DNA of 64,000 nt. It comes from Bacillus sp. REN16. Lineage in GTDB: Bacteria > Bacillota > Bacilli > Bacillales > Bacillaceae_L. The notes under the pieces are model-generated. The model made no database searches, was not told the DNA's origin, and saw only the letters and a list, made by a program, of their open reading frames with translations. The stretch is taken from the NCBI RefSeq assembly GCF_020731355.1, contig NZ_JAJFZK010000005.1, positions 1-64,000 on the forward strand, given 5' to 3'. Positions 45,058 through 54,596 of the stretch are shown piece after piece (the first letter of the stretch is position 1; each line of letters starts with the position of its first letter). Both the position numbers and the translations under genes were made by a program.

Positions 45058-46476
45058 ATGGAGATAAATTGGAGAAAAGAAGCGGAGCGTAATCAGGAAG
45101 ACTACCTTGCAAATACAATCGAATTTTTAAAAATTCCAAGTGTACTTGATGAGGCAACAATCGGGGAAAATGCGCCATTTGGTCGACCAATTGCCGATGC
45201 GTTAGAGTATATCCTCGATTTCTGTTCCGAACTAGGATTTACGGTTCATAATGAAGAAGGGTACGCAGGACATGCAGATTATGGGGACGGTGAGGAATTC
45301 ATCGGTATTCTTTGTCACGTTGATGTAGTTCCTGCTGGGAATGACTGGACTTCTGATCCATTTCAACCAGAAGTAAGAAATGGCAGATTATATGCTCGCG
45401 GATCAAACGATGACAAAGGTCCCACAATGGCAGCTGTGTATGCCGTAAAGATCGTCAAGGAGTTAGGTCTGCCCTTGAAGAAAAAGATTAGACTGATTTT
45501 TGGTACAGATGAAGAAAATGGGGAGTGGCTGGGGATTGAGAAATACTTCGACAAGCATCCGGTCCCACAAATGGGATTTGCGCCTGACGCGTATTTTCCG
45601 ATTGTATCCACTGAAAAAGGCATTCTTTCTTGCCATTTTAACCAAGCCTATCAACCGTCAGAACAGTCACCAAATGGCTGGCAGCTCCAAACGTTTATTT
45701 CTGGTGATCGGGTAAATATGGTACCTGATCACGTTAAGGTGACCCTCGTTGGAGAACAAGATTCTGAGAATCTGAAGGTGAACTACAACTCTTACTTAGA
45801 GGAGAATGGAATTAAGGGAGCGTTTGAATGTGATAATGATCTAATCACACTGACTCTAGAAGGAATCTCTCACCATGCGATGGAACCGTATAATGGTCTC
45901 AATGCAGGTTTAGTCATGGCAAGCTTCCTTAAAAAACTCGAGCTAGATCGTAGGGGTGAACAATTTATATCCCTCATAGGCAATCACTTTGTAGATGGTT
46001 TCTTTGGTGATAAGTTGGGAATTGCGATTGAAGATGAGATTAGTGGAAAACTAACCGTTAATCCTGGAACATTCATGTATTCCAGTGAAGATGCGGCCCG
46101 AATTGGACTTAGTATTCGTTACCCAGTAACGACTGACTTTCATCATATGATGACTTGTCTTCAAGACGTTGCAGAGAGTTTTGCCTACAAAATCTCATCG
46201 GATTTTGTCAATAAACCCCCACATCATATTGATAAAGACCATGACCTCATCAAAACACTTCAAAAGGTGTATGAGGAACAAACAGGGGAACATGCAGAGC
46301 TTTTGGCCATTAGTGGTGGCACGTATGGCAGAGCAATGAAAAGCGGGCTGGCGTTTGGCCCATACTTCCCAGGAGAAGAAGACACAGCCCACCAAAAAGA
46401 CGAATACATCGATTTAAAAAACATGAACAAAGCCATGGCCATCTATGCCCAGGCTGTTTATGAATTGGCGAGATAA
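45058..46476 (+). CDS. pepV: dipeptidase PepV (M20)
   Basis: 472 residues, the standard PepV length. Di-zinc M20 dipeptidase acting on unblocked dipeptides, including beta-alanyl dipeptides (carnosine) in known relatives. Zinc and catalytic residues: GILCHVDVVPAG (His and Asp), GSNDDKGP (Asp), GTDEENG (Glu pair), AYFPIVSTEKG and the late AHQKDE His. The lid domain lies between about 185 and 355. It is 27 bases behind the second ATPase gene and would cut the imported peptides in the cytoplasm. GAAAGGGAG precedes the ATG. Two REP-like copies begin about 30 bases after the stop. Confidence 0.92.
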   Translation: MEINWRKEAERNQEDYLANTIEFLKIPSVLDEATIGENAPFGRPIADALEYILDFCSELGFTVHNEEGYAGHADYGDGEEFIGILCHVDVVPAGNDWTSDPFQPEVRNGRLYARGSNDDKGPTMAAVYAVKIVKELGLPLKKKIRLIFGTDEENGEWLGIEKYFDKHPVPQMGFAPDAYFPIVSTEKGILSCHFNQAYQPSEQSPNGWQLQTFISGDRVNMVPDHVKVTLVGEQDSENLKVNYNSYLEENGIKGAFECDNDLITLTLEGISHHAMEPYNGLNAGLVMASFLKKLELDRRGEQFISLIGNHFVDGFFGDKLGIAIEDEISGKLTVNPGTFMYSSEDAARIGLSIRYPVTTDFHHMMTCLQDVAESFAYKISSDFVNKPPHHIDKDHDLIKTLQKVYEEQTGEHAELLAISGGTYGRAMKSGLAFGPYFPGEEDTAHQKDEYIDLKNMNKAMAIYAQAVYELAR

Positions 46477-46507
46477 GGAAAACAAGGGGGAAAACAAGGA
46501 AGGGAAA

Positions 46508-46574
46508 CATGGGGACGGTTCTGATGTTCTCCCGAAACAAGGGGACGGTTCTGATGTTCTCCTATTTTTTTCCA
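46508..46574 (+). repeat. two tandem REP-like copies behind pepV
   Basis: GGGGACGGTTCTGATGTTCTC occurs twice, 31 bases apart, and the second copy carries the CCTATTTTTTTCC tail. The stem of this variant is weaker because GTTCTC replaces GTTCCCC. Sense orientation relative to pepV. Confidence 0.78.
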
Positions 46575-46682
46575 GACCATGAAGACGATCTCACTATTAG
46601 CCTGACTAAAGCAGTAGGATAGTCGAGAACTCTAATTTGCTAAAAATTTTATCTAGATACGAAATTGTTTTCCGGAAATAGC

Positions 46683-46724
46683 AATAGCCCGATTAGTCAC
46701 AATCTGTACTAATCGGGCTATTTT
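46683..46724. terminator. strong, possibly bidirectional terminator without an adjacent gene
   Basis: AATAGCCCGATTAGT and ACTAATCGGGCTATT form a perfect 15-bp stem with a 10-base loop, followed by TTTTTG. The nearest upstream gene, pepV, ends 200 bases away with REP elements in between, so this may be left from a lost gene. Confidence 0.7.
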
Positions 46725-46739
46725 TGAAAATGTCGATTT

Positions 46740-46757
46740 CAAACAAACGTTTGTTTG
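46740..46757. promoter_or_regulatory. perfect palindrome of TetR-operator type
   Basis: CAAACAAACGTTTGTTTG is an 18-base perfect palindrome, similar to operators of TetR-family repressors in bacilli. No TetR gene lies in the window, and the next 1 kb holds no intact gene. Confidence 0.45.
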
Positions 46758-47054
46758 ATTTGTTTTTGTTAAGATAAGGGGATTGTTAGTACAATTAATT
46801 TAGTAGCTACAATAAGGTAATCGAAGGAAAAAGGTCCCTGATAATGGGAAGATTGTAGGTTAAGCTATTGCCCGTTTCGTGACCTCCAGTATTTTATGCA
46901 GATATAGATGTTTGTACAAATGTTGCCTTAGTCTAGCAGCCTTCTCTTCTTAAAAATAGGTGCTATTGTAAGAAGTGGGAGGACCGCCTTTCCATATTTC
47001 TTCGCTTCTTGATTGTACCGAATGCAGTGGGGCTTTCGTGTATTTTCAAAAAAA

Positions 47055-47379
47055 TTACTTAGGTACACTGTAAACAGTTGCACCTTTATATTGAGACTTT
47101 AACAAGTTGACGATTTCTTGCACTTGCTTATGTGTGATATTCTCGACGAATATTATACGGCCAATCTGAAGGATTTGGACTTATATCCACAAAATTAGGA
47201 TCTGCTATGCGATATTTACCATCGTGACTTTTCACCATTCTTCTGCCATCTACAATCATTTCCTCCATAATTAGAAAAGAATGTCCCTTGTTAGATGTGC
47301 TACACATAATATCCAACGAGGGGTATCGTAGTACCGAATTCCACCATTTTTTGCGGTTAGCTGTTCCTAACATATTCAC
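47055..47379 (-). pseudogene. decayed gene of unknown function, frameshifted
   Basis: The frame from GTG 47379 encodes about 83 residues (SFLIMEEMIVDGRRMVKSHD and SPNPSDWPYNIRREYHT) and stops at 47128. A one-base shift continues the coding pattern as NITHKQVQEIVNLLKSQYKG and ATVYSVPK with a stop at 47055. A further open stretch, KKQEVVNAEKPSNFEVKSLE, lies just upstream in another frame (47383-47450). No ribosome binding site fits. I do not recognise the family. It lies inside 1.3 kb without an intact gene (46477-47767). Confidence 0.35.
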
Positions 47380-47609
47380 TATTCCAATGATTTAACTTCA
47401 AAGTTTGAAGGTTTTTCCGCGTTGACTACTTCCTGCTTTTTAATACTACAAATAAATTCTGACGGGTACTAGTTTTTAGCGGGAGGAAAACAGGCAACTG
47501 TTTTAAAGACTAAATTTGTTTAAATTATTGCCCATAATTCCCAGTCTAAATCTATCTGAAGTTTTCGCTATCCCAAAATAATAAATTAAGTTAATATTCA
47601 AAATTTTAT

Positions 47610-47639
47610 TTGACACAGCAATCAAAAAGACGTTATTAT
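47610..47639 (+). promoter_or_regulatory. sigma-A-type promoter of the aldehyde dehydrogenase gene
   Basis: TTGACA, 18 bases, TATTAT, directly followed by the ATTATACGTATAAA dyad. The leader to the ATG is about 120 bases. Confidence 0.6.
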
Positions 47640-47640
47640 G

Positions 47641-47677
47641 ATTATACGTATAAAGGGTTAATTTAAATTAGTCACAT
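47641..47677 (+). promoter_or_regulatory. operator region shared with the PTS operon
   Basis: ATTATACGTATAAA (47641-47654; palindromic core TTATACGTATAA) overlaps the expected transcription start. TTAAATTAGTCACAT (47663-47677) recurs as its exact reverse complement at 56594-56608, behind a second ATTATACGTA site. Both would suit a GntR/HutC-type regulator. Confidence 0.55.
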
Positions 47678-47767
47678 TCACTTACATTCATCTTTTTAAT
47701 GGGTTGATGGATGTAAAAGGGTTAGTAGTTTTATGGATTAAGAGAAAGATATATGAGGAGGACTGGA

Positions 47768-49189
47768 ATGGCTTATATAAATGGAGAGTGGATTGAAACA
47801 GAAGCTAAACTTGAAGTTGTGAATCCTGCAACGAAAGAGATCATAGACACAGTGCCTGTTGTAGGAAAAACAGAAACGCTTGCAGCGATTGAAAGTGCAA
47901 GGGAAGCCTTTAAAAGTTGGAAAAAAACAACGTTTACTGAAAGAGTAGTATATCTTCAAAAGGCAGCAGATTTATTAAGAGAACAACGGGAAGAGCTAGC
48001 TCAATTAATTACGAAAGAAAATGGGAAACCATTAAGAGATTCAAGAAGTGAAGTGGATAGTGGGATTGCGTTTATTGATTGGTACGCTGAAGAGGCAAAG
48101 CGAGTTTATGGCGATGTTCTTCCTGCATCTGAACAAAACAAACACTTATTAGTAATAAGACAACCTGTTGGGGTATGTGCGGCAATTACGCCCTGGAACT
48201 TTCCATTTTCAATGATTACAAGAAAAATTGCGCCTGCTTTAGCTACTGGCTGCACAGTGGTTCTTAAACCTGCATCTGCGACACCATTATCGGCAATAAA
48301 AGTGTTTGAGTGTTTCGATAAGGCGGGGTTGCCTAAAGGAGTCATCAACCTAGTTATAGGAAGCGCACAGGAAATAGGCAATGTAATGACACAAAGTGAA
48401 GATGTACGAAAAATTACCTTCACCGGATCAACTCAGATCGGGAAATTATTATTAAGGGATTCTTCTGACACTGTAAAAGCAGTTTCGATGGAACTCGGAG
48501 GTCATGCTCCATTTATTGTTTTTGATGATTCTGATATCGATTTTGCGGTAGAAGGTGTATTAAACACAAAGTTTACCAATTCAGGGCAAACTTGCGTTAG
48601 TACAAATAGAATTTATGTCCAGAAAAACATTGCCGAAAAGTTTTCTGCCACTTTAGCGAATAAAGTTTCAGAATTGAAAATTGGAAACGGATTAGATGAA
48701 AGCGTGGATGTAGGTCCTATAATTGATCAAAAGTCATTCGAAAAAATTATGGATCAAATTAAAGATGCGAAAGAAAAAAATGCAAAAATTCTGTGCGGCG
48801 GAGAGCCATATGATTATAAAACAGAAGGTAAGTTTATTCAGCCGACGGTGATTGCTGATGCGACTGAAGATATGTTAATTGCAACAGAGGAAACTTTTGG
48901 ACCGGTCGTCCCTATCTTTACCTTCGAAACAGAAGAAGAAATTATCGAAAAGGCAAATCACAAGTATTATGGGTTAGCTGGATACTGTTTCACAAGTGAT
49001 CTGGGTAGAGCTTTTAGACTATCGGAAGAACTCGAATATGGAATGGTTGGTGTCAATGATTCAGCTCCATTTGCGATTCATGCTCCTTTTGGAGGTATTA
49101 AGGAGAGTGGACTAGGCCAAGAAGGCGGAAAGTATGGATTGGAAGGGTATTTAATCACCAAATATATCTCATTTAATACAAAATATTAA
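47768..49189 (+). CDS. NAD(P)-dependent aldehyde dehydrogenase (succinate-semialdehyde dehydrogenase-like)
   Basis: 473-residue ALDH of the GabD/lactaldehyde group. The catalytic Cys is in SGQTCVSTNRIYV, the general-base Glu in MELGGHAPF, and the Rossmann region TFTGSTQIGK is intact. It oxidises an aldehyde to the acid; candidates are succinate semialdehyde, malonate semialdehyde, glycolaldehyde or lactaldehyde. The ATG at 47768 lies behind GAGGAGG; the ATG at 47753 overlaps it. It is monocistronic with its own terminator. Shared operators tie it to the PTS operon, where an aldolase could produce its aldehyde. Confidence 0.9.
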   Translation: MAYINGEWIETEAKLEVVNPATKEIIDTVPVVGKTETLAAIESAREAFKSWKKTTFTERVVYLQKAADLLREQREELAQLITKENGKPLRDSRSEVDSGIAFIDWYAEEAKRVYGDVLPASEQNKHLLVIRQPVGVCAAITPWNFPFSMITRKIAPALATGCTVVLKPASATPLSAIKVFECFDKAGLPKGVINLVIGSAQEIGNVMTQSEDVRKITFTGSTQIGKLLLRDSSDTVKAVSMELGGHAPFIVFDDSDIDFAVEGVLNTKFTNSGQTCVSTNRIYVQKNIAEKFSATLANKVSELKIGNGLDESVDVGPIIDQKSFEKIMDQIKDAKEKNAKILCGGEPYDYKTEGKFIQPTVIADATEDMLIATEETFGPVVPIFTFETEEEIIEKANHKYYGLAGYCFTSDLGRAFRLSEELEYGMVGVNDSAPFAIHAPFGGIKESGLGQEGGKYGLEGYLITKYISFNTKY

Positions 49190-49308
49190 CTAGCGAATCA
49201 CATCTACTTTTAGCAATTGGTGTTCATGAGTCATAAAAAATATTAATAGTTGTCAAACCTCCGTTGATCAAGAATGGAGGACAGTAGGGACATTACCCTC
49301 AAGTTAAA

Positions 49309-49340
49309 TTAGGGGCTGCATGATTGTAGGCAGCCCCTAA
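49309..49340. terminator. hairpin terminator after the aldehyde dehydrogenase gene
   Basis: TTAGGGGCTGC and GCAGCCCCTAA form an 11-bp stem with a 10-base loop. The T-run is poor, but a second AAAAAGGGG/CCTCTTTTT hairpin with T-run follows at about 49370-49397. Nothing else is seen in 49190-49467. Confidence 0.55.
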
Positions 49341-49467
49341 AAATGATGCGAGTGAAGATTTTAACATGAAAAAGGGGTCCATGACTTCCTCTTTTTAATT
49401 AGTGTATTTTTTACCCCAATGCCTTTGAAATCTGAGTCATATTGAACAATGGGGAGGAAGCTTTTAA

Positions 49468-50721
49468 TTGGATAAACATTTATTAACTAAAAGTAAGGTT
49501 AGCAACAGGCTTCAAGTTATGTTAATCATAGGGGTTATTTTGTTAGCAATTAATTTACGACCAGCCCTTACATCGATTGGACCTATTATAGGGATGATTA
49601 GGAATGAAATAGGTTTTTCGAACTGGAGTATTGCCATGTTAACTAGCCTACCGTTAGTAGTATTCGCCCTTATGTCGACAGTAATCCCAAAACTTGCACG
49701 TAAATTTACCAGTAAGAGAGTATTGATGGTTGGCTTGATTGCCTTAACAGCCGGAATCCTTTTTCGTTCAATCTCAACGATAGAATTTTTGATTTTTGGA
49801 ACATTATGTATTGGTATTGGGATTGCCATATGTAATGTTCTCATACCAGGCTTAATAAAAAAGGAATTCCCATCAAAATTAATGTTAATGACAGGAGTTT
49901 ACTCAACTGTTATGGGTATTTCAGCCACGACCGCATCTGGATTAAGTGTTCCTATCGCTGAAAATTGGGGGTTAGGTTGGAGATTTTCACTTTTAATATG
50001 GATCATACCAGCCATGATTGCCTTAATTTACTGGACATTTATCTCTAGATTGCGCTCTAACCATTCAACCGTGAGTCAGCCGTCTCCTGATAAAGACTCA
50101 GACATTTGGAAATCTCCACTTGCATGGAAAATTGCCTTTTTTATGGGATGTCAGTCTCTATTATTTTATATCATTATTTCTTGGTTGCCAGAAATCTTTA
50201 TCGGTTTTGGGTTAGACCAAGCAACTTCCGGGTTTTTATTGTCTTATCAACAGTTAATAGGCATACCTGCTAGTCTTCTTATTCCGTTACTCGCTAGTAA
50301 ATTAAAGTCCCAGGCCTGGTTAGTAGTCTTCTTAAATATTTTATTAATTGCGGGGATCATTCTATTATTAACCTACCAAAATTTAATCGTATTTTTTATT
50401 ACAGCGACTCTGATTGGAATTTCAACAAGTGGTAACTTTACATTAGCCTTATTATTCCTATCTCTTCGGGCAAGAAACACAAGTCAAGCCACTTCTTTAT
50501 CGGGGATGGCACAAACGATTGGATATTCACTAGCAGCATTTGGTCCTATGATAATAGGGTTTATATATGATATTACGCTTGAATGGAAGATCCCATTATA
50601 TATCCTTATTTTTCTAGGATTATGTAGTTCTTTGTTAGGGTTGAAGGTCGGACAGAACAGATATGTACTTAATGAAAATGAAGTGGAAATTAAAGTGGAA
50701 AATAGATATCTATCAAATTAA
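49468..50721 (+). CDS. MFS transporter, CynX/NimT family
   Basis: 417 residues, about 12 membrane helices. The INLRPALTSIGPIIGMI motif after the first helix is the family's hallmark. Relatives carry cyanate, nitroimidazoles or unknown anions. Start is TTG behind GGGGAGGAAG. It is 78 bases ahead of the PPDK regulator gene, and no strong terminator was seen in between, so read-through is possible. Confidence 0.87.
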   Translation: MDKHLLTKSKVSNRLQVMLIIGVILLAINLRPALTSIGPIIGMIRNEIGFSNWSIAMLTSLPLVVFALMSTVIPKLARKFTSKRVLMVGLIALTAGILFRSISTIEFLIFGTLCIGIGIAICNVLIPGLIKKEFPSKLMLMTGVYSTVMGISATTASGLSVPIAENWGLGWRFSLLIWIIPAMIALIYWTFISRLRSNHSTVSQPSPDKDSDIWKSPLAWKIAFFMGCQSLLFYIIISWLPEIFIGFGLDQATSGFLLSYQQLIGIPASLLIPLLASKLKSQAWLVVFLNILLIAGIILLLTYQNLIVFFITATLIGISTSGNFTLALLFLSLRARNTSQATSLSGMAQTIGYSLAAFGPMIIGFIYDITLEWKIPLYILIFLGLCSSLLGLKVGQNRYVLNENEVEIKVENRYLSN

Positions 50722-50798
50722 TTGCTTTCGACATAAATAACGATACGTTCTTGCTTACTATTCCTATTTAGAATTCAGATTAAGGGAGTGCGGGAATT

Positions 50799-51617
50799 TT
50801 GTTTAAAAAGGAAGTTATCTATATTATCTCAGACTCAGTTGGCGAAACGGCTGAGTTTGTAATCAAGGCAGTTGGGACACAGTTTAACGGTGGATGTGTG
50901 GTTGATATTCGTCGCAATTCCTATGTGGATGACTTTGAAGATATTGAAGAAGTCATTAATTTAGCGGGAAAGGACCATTCTATTATCGCATATACAATCG
51001 TTATTCCATCACTGAAAGCGTATTTAGACAAGCGGGCATCTGAAGAAGGGATAATGGCAGTTGATTTACTTAGCCCTTTGATGAATGCATTTAAAACAAA
51101 ATTTAATAAAGAGCCACATCATCGTCCAGGACTGATGAGGCAGATGGATGAGGATTATTTTCGGAAAATTGAGGCTATTGAATTTGCGGTGAAATATGAT
51201 GACGGTTGTGACGCAAGTGGAATTACTAAAGCAGATATTGTGCTAATTGGTGTATCTCGAACCTCAAAGACCCCGTTGTCGATGTATTTGGCGCACCAAC
51301 GATTTAAAGTTGCCAATATTCCGTTAGTCCCGGAAGTACAGCCGCCAGATGAATTGTTTCAAATCCCGCGAAAGAACTGCATCGGCTTAGTAATTTCTCC
51401 GAATAAGCTAAATGATATACGAAAAGAACGTCTGAGGGCATTAGGGCTGAATTCAGAGGCTAATTATGCAAGTTTCGAACGGATATTAAAAGAATTAGAA
51501 CATGCAGAAAAAATTATGAAACGGGTAGGTTGCCCCGTCATTGATGTATCAAATAAAGCAATCGAAGAAACGGCCGGATTGATTCTAGATATTTTGAAAA
51601 AAAGAAAGGAGCTTTAA
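50799..51617 (+). CDS. ppdR: pyruvate, phosphate dikinase regulatory protein (kinase/phosphorylase)
   Basis: 272-residue DUF299/PSRP family protein. ADP-dependent kinase and Pi-dependent phosphorylase that switches PPDK off and on by acting on the Thr next to its catalytic His. Family motifs: IISDSVGETAE at the N-terminus and the P-loop-like GVSRTSKTPLSMYLA (about 149-163). Start is TTG; AAGGGAG lies 10 bases upstream. It ends 2 bases before its target gene, as usual for the pair. The symbol is descriptive. Confidence 0.92.
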   Translation: MFKKEVIYIISDSVGETAEFVIKAVGTQFNGGCVVDIRRNSYVDDFEDIEEVINLAGKDHSIIAYTIVIPSLKAYLDKRASEEGIMAVDLLSPLMNAFKTKFNKEPHHRPGLMRQMDEDYFRKIEAIEFAVKYDDGCDASGITKADIVLIGVSRTSKTPLSMYLAHQRFKVANIPLVPEVQPPDELFQIPRKNCIGLVISPNKLNDIRKERLRALGLNSEANYASFERILKELEHAEKIMKRVGCPVIDVSNKAIEETAGLILDILKKRKEL

Positions 51618-51619
51618 CC

Positions 51620-54283
51620 ATGGATAAATTTGTTTACTTATTTAATGAAGGAAATGGTGGTATGAGAGATTTGCTTGGTGGAAAAGGTGCAAATCTAGCA
51701 GAAATGACGAACATTGGCTTACCGGTTCCTTACGGATTTACGATTACGACACAGGCCTGTGATGCATACTATGAAGTTAGTCAAACCATTCCTTCTTTGA
51801 TAGAAAAACAAACACTCGAAGCACTTAGCTGTTTAGAAGAAAAAACGGGTAAAAAACTTGGAGACCTTAAAGATCCATTGCTTGTTTCTGTGCGTTCTGG
51901 TTCTGTCTTTTCAATGCCTGGGATGATGGATACGATTCTGAACCTTGGGATGAATGATGATACGGTTGTTGGTTTGGCAAAATTAACGAACAACGCTCGT
52001 TTTTCGTATGATTCCTACCGTCGCTTCATCCAAATGTTCAGTCATGTTGTCCTTGAAATAGATACCTATTACTTCGAGCAATTATTAGAAGAAACACGTG
52101 AGCGCAAAGGCTACTCCACTGACCCTGAAATGACGGCGGAGGACTGGATGGAAATAATTATTGGTTATAAAGAGATTGTGAAAAAGCATACAAAAAAAGC
52201 TTTCCCTCAGGATCCAAAAGAGCAGCTCTTCCTCGCGATTAAAGCTGTATTTGATTCTTGGAATAACCAGCGTGCCGTTATTTATCGGAACTTAAATAAA
52301 ATTCCGGACCATTTAGGGACTGCCGTTAATATTCAAAGTATGGTGTTCGGTAACATGGGCATTGATTCAGGAACAGGTGTTGCGTTCACAAGAAATCCTT
52401 CGACAGGAGAGCGTGTCTTATTTGGGGAGTATTTAATAAATGCCCAAGGAGAAGACGTTGTAGCTGGGATACGAACGCCTCAACCGATTGCGACCTTAAA
52501 GGAAGAGATGCCTGGAGTATACAAGCAATTTACGGATACATGTAAACGTCTTGAAGAGCATTATCAAGAAATGCAAGATATTGAATTCACCGTAGAGCGG
52601 GGACGGCTTTTCATCCTGCAAACACGTAATGGAAAACGGACGGCTGCAGCAGCAATCCGTATCGCCGTTGAGATGGTGGAAGAAGGAATTATTGATAAAA
52701 AGACCGCTTTATTGCGTGTGGATCCAGACCAATTAACTCAATTGCTGCACCACCGCATTGATGAAAAATTTGAAAGGTCAATTTTAGCAAAGGGACTGCC
52801 GGCATCTCCTGGAGCAGCAACTGGCCAAGTCGTATTTGATGCAGATGAGGCTGAGATATTAGGAAAAAACGGTAAGAAGGTTATTTTGGTTCGTACTGAA
52901 ACAACTCCAGACGATATTCATGGAATCGTGGCTTCGCAAGCTATTGTAACGAGCCGTGGCGGAATGACTAGTCATGCGGCCGTTGTTGCGCGGGGGATGG
53001 GGAAAGCGTGTATTTGCGGATGCGAATCCATAAAAATCGATGTAAAAGCAAAGCAATTTACGATTGACGATACCGTTGTTAATTATGGAGATATACTGAC
53101 CATTGATGGTTTTACAGGTGAAATAATGCTAGGAGAAGTGCCGATGATTGAACCGGAGCTATCTGATGAGTTCCAAATGCTACTTGAATGGGCAGATCAA
53201 GAACGAAAAATGGGAGTACGTGCCAACGCTGATAATCCAGAAGATGCACATAAAGCCTTTGAATTCGGTGCGGATGGTATCGGATTATGCCGGACGGAGC
53301 ATATGTTTATGGATGTAAATCGGATTCCAACAGTGCAAAAAATGATTCTTGCAGAAAAGTACTATGAAAGGATGGAGGCATTAAACGATTTATTACCAAT
53401 GCAACGGGATGATTTCGAAGGAATTTTTGAGGCTATGCAAGGATACCCTGTTACGATCAGATTACTGGATCCACCTCTTCATGAGTTCTTACCAGATAAA
53501 GAGGAATTAGTAGTAGAAATAACAAAATTGCAATTTACGGATTCAGGGTCTGCTGAATTGAAAGAAAAAGAACAATTGCTCAAAAAATTACGCAAACTGA
53601 GTGAATTTAACCCCATGCTTGGCCATCGCGGCTGCCGCCTCGGAATCATCTATCCAGAAATCTATGAAATGCAAGCTAAAGCAATTTTCTATGCGGTAGC
53701 TAATCTCGCAGAAGAAGGTATGGAGGTTCAACCCGAGATCATGATTCCGTTAGTTGGCCATGTAAATGAGTTAAAGCAATTACGTAAATTGGTCATTGAT
53801 TCGGCTTTTTATGTACAGGAAGAAACAGGTAAGCAATTCGAATACACGATTGGAACCATGATTGAGATTCCTCGAGCAGCCTTAACAGCTGATGAAATTG
53901 CCGCTGAAGCCGACTTCTTCTCATTTGGAACAAATGATTTAACTCAAACTACCTTTGGGTACAGCAGGGATGATGCAGAAGGCAAATTCCTAGGAACATA
54001 CATTGAAAACAAGGTCTTACCGGAAAATCCATTTGTTGTGTTAGATCGAGATGGTGTTGGTAAATTGGTAGAAACAGGTGTTAAGTTAGGACGAGCAACG
54101 AAGCCTACCCTAAAAACGGGTATTTGCGGTGAACATGGTGGGGAAAAGAGCTCAATTGATTTTTGCTATGAAACAGGACTAGACTATGTAAGCTGTTCTC
54201 CATACCGCGTTCCACTAGCTCGATTGGCTGCAGCTCAGGCTACGATTCGAAATGAGCTAAATACAGAAATGGTTTGTATCTAA
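51620..54283 (+). CDS. ppdK: pyruvate, phosphate dikinase
   Basis: 887 residues, the normal length. Converts pyruvate, ATP and Pi to PEP, AMP and PPi, reversibly. N-terminal nucleotide-binding domain (GGKGANLAEMTN, SGSVFSMPGMMDT), swivelling phospho-His domain with GGMTSHAAVVARG (catalytic His and the regulated Thr), and the C-terminal PEP/pyruvate barrel with FGADGIGLCRTEHMF and GICGEHGG (catalytic Cys). AAAGGAGC precedes the ATG. Followed at 34 bases by HPr and EI genes, which use PEP, suggesting supply of PEP for sugar uptake. Confidence 0.96.
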   Translation: MDKFVYLFNEGNGGMRDLLGGKGANLAEMTNIGLPVPYGFTITTQACDAYYEVSQTIPSLIEKQTLEALSCLEEKTGKKLGDLKDPLLVSVRSGSVFSMPGMMDTILNLGMNDDTVVGLAKLTNNARFSYDSYRRFIQMFSHVVLEIDTYYFEQLLEETRERKGYSTDPEMTAEDWMEIIIGYKEIVKKHTKKAFPQDPKEQLFLAIKAVFDSWNNQRAVIYRNLNKIPDHLGTAVNIQSMVFGNMGIDSGTGVAFTRNPSTGERVLFGEYLINAQGEDVVAGIRTPQPIATLKEEMPGVYKQFTDTCKRLEEHYQEMQDIEFTVERGRLFILQTRNGKRTAAAAIRIAVEMVEEGIIDKKTALLRVDPDQLTQLLHHRIDEKFERSILAKGLPASPGAATGQVVFDADEAEILGKNGKKVILVRTETTPDDIHGIVASQAIVTSRGGMTSHAAVVARGMGKACICGCESIKIDVKAKQFTIDDTVVNYGDILTIDGFTGEIMLGEVPMIEPELSDEFQMLLEWADQERKMGVRANADNPEDAHKAFEFGADGIGLCRTEHMFMDVNRIPTVQKMILAEKYYERMEALNDLLPMQRDDFEGIFEAMQGYPVTIRLLDPPLHEFLPDKEELVVEITKLQFTDSGSAELKEKEQLLKKLRKLSEFNPMLGHRGCRLGIIYPEIYEMQAKAIFYAVANLAEEGMEVQPEIMIPLVGHVNELKQLRKLVIDSAFYVQEETGKQFEYTIGTMIEIPRAALTADEIAAEADFFSFGTNDLTQTTFGYSRDDAEGKFLGTYIENKVLPENPFVVLDRDGVGKLVETGVKLGRATKPTLKTGICGEHGGEKSSIDFCYETGLDYVSCSPYRVPLARLAAAQATIRNELNTEMVCI

Positions 54284-54317
54284 ATCCAAAAAAATCAAAT
54301 AGGAGTGGAGATAAAAC

Positions 54318-54596
54318 ATGATTGAAAAACAATTTAACGTGATAGATGAGACTGGAATTCATGCTCGCCCGGCGACTATTTTAGTACAGGCTGCCAGCAA
54401 ATTCGATTCAGAGATTCAGCTTGAATTTAAAGGAAAAAAGGTTAACTTAAAATCAATAATGGGTGTAATGTCTCTAGGAGTGCCTCAGGGCGCAGAAATC
54501 ACAATTATAGCAGATGGACATGATAAGATTCAAGCGCTGCAACACCTAGAAGAGGTATTAATAAAAGGGAGGTTAGCTGAGTCATGCATTCTTTAA
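54318..54596 (+). CDS. HPr-like phosphocarrier protein
   Basis: 92 residues. The phosphorylatable His is in TGIHARPAT and the HPr-kinase Ser is in [12 protein letters not shown], so both general PTS transfer and CcpA co-repressor function are possible. It is probably a paralogue of the main PtsH, because the general ptsHI locus of bacilli usually lies elsewhere; this cannot be checked here. AGGAGTGGAG precedes the ATG. It overlaps the EI gene by 13 bases. Confidence 0.92.
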   Translation: MIEKQFNVIDETGIHARPATILVQAASKFDSEIQLEFKGKKVNLKSIMGVMSLGVPQGAEITIIADGHDKIQALQHLEEVLIKGRLAESCIL

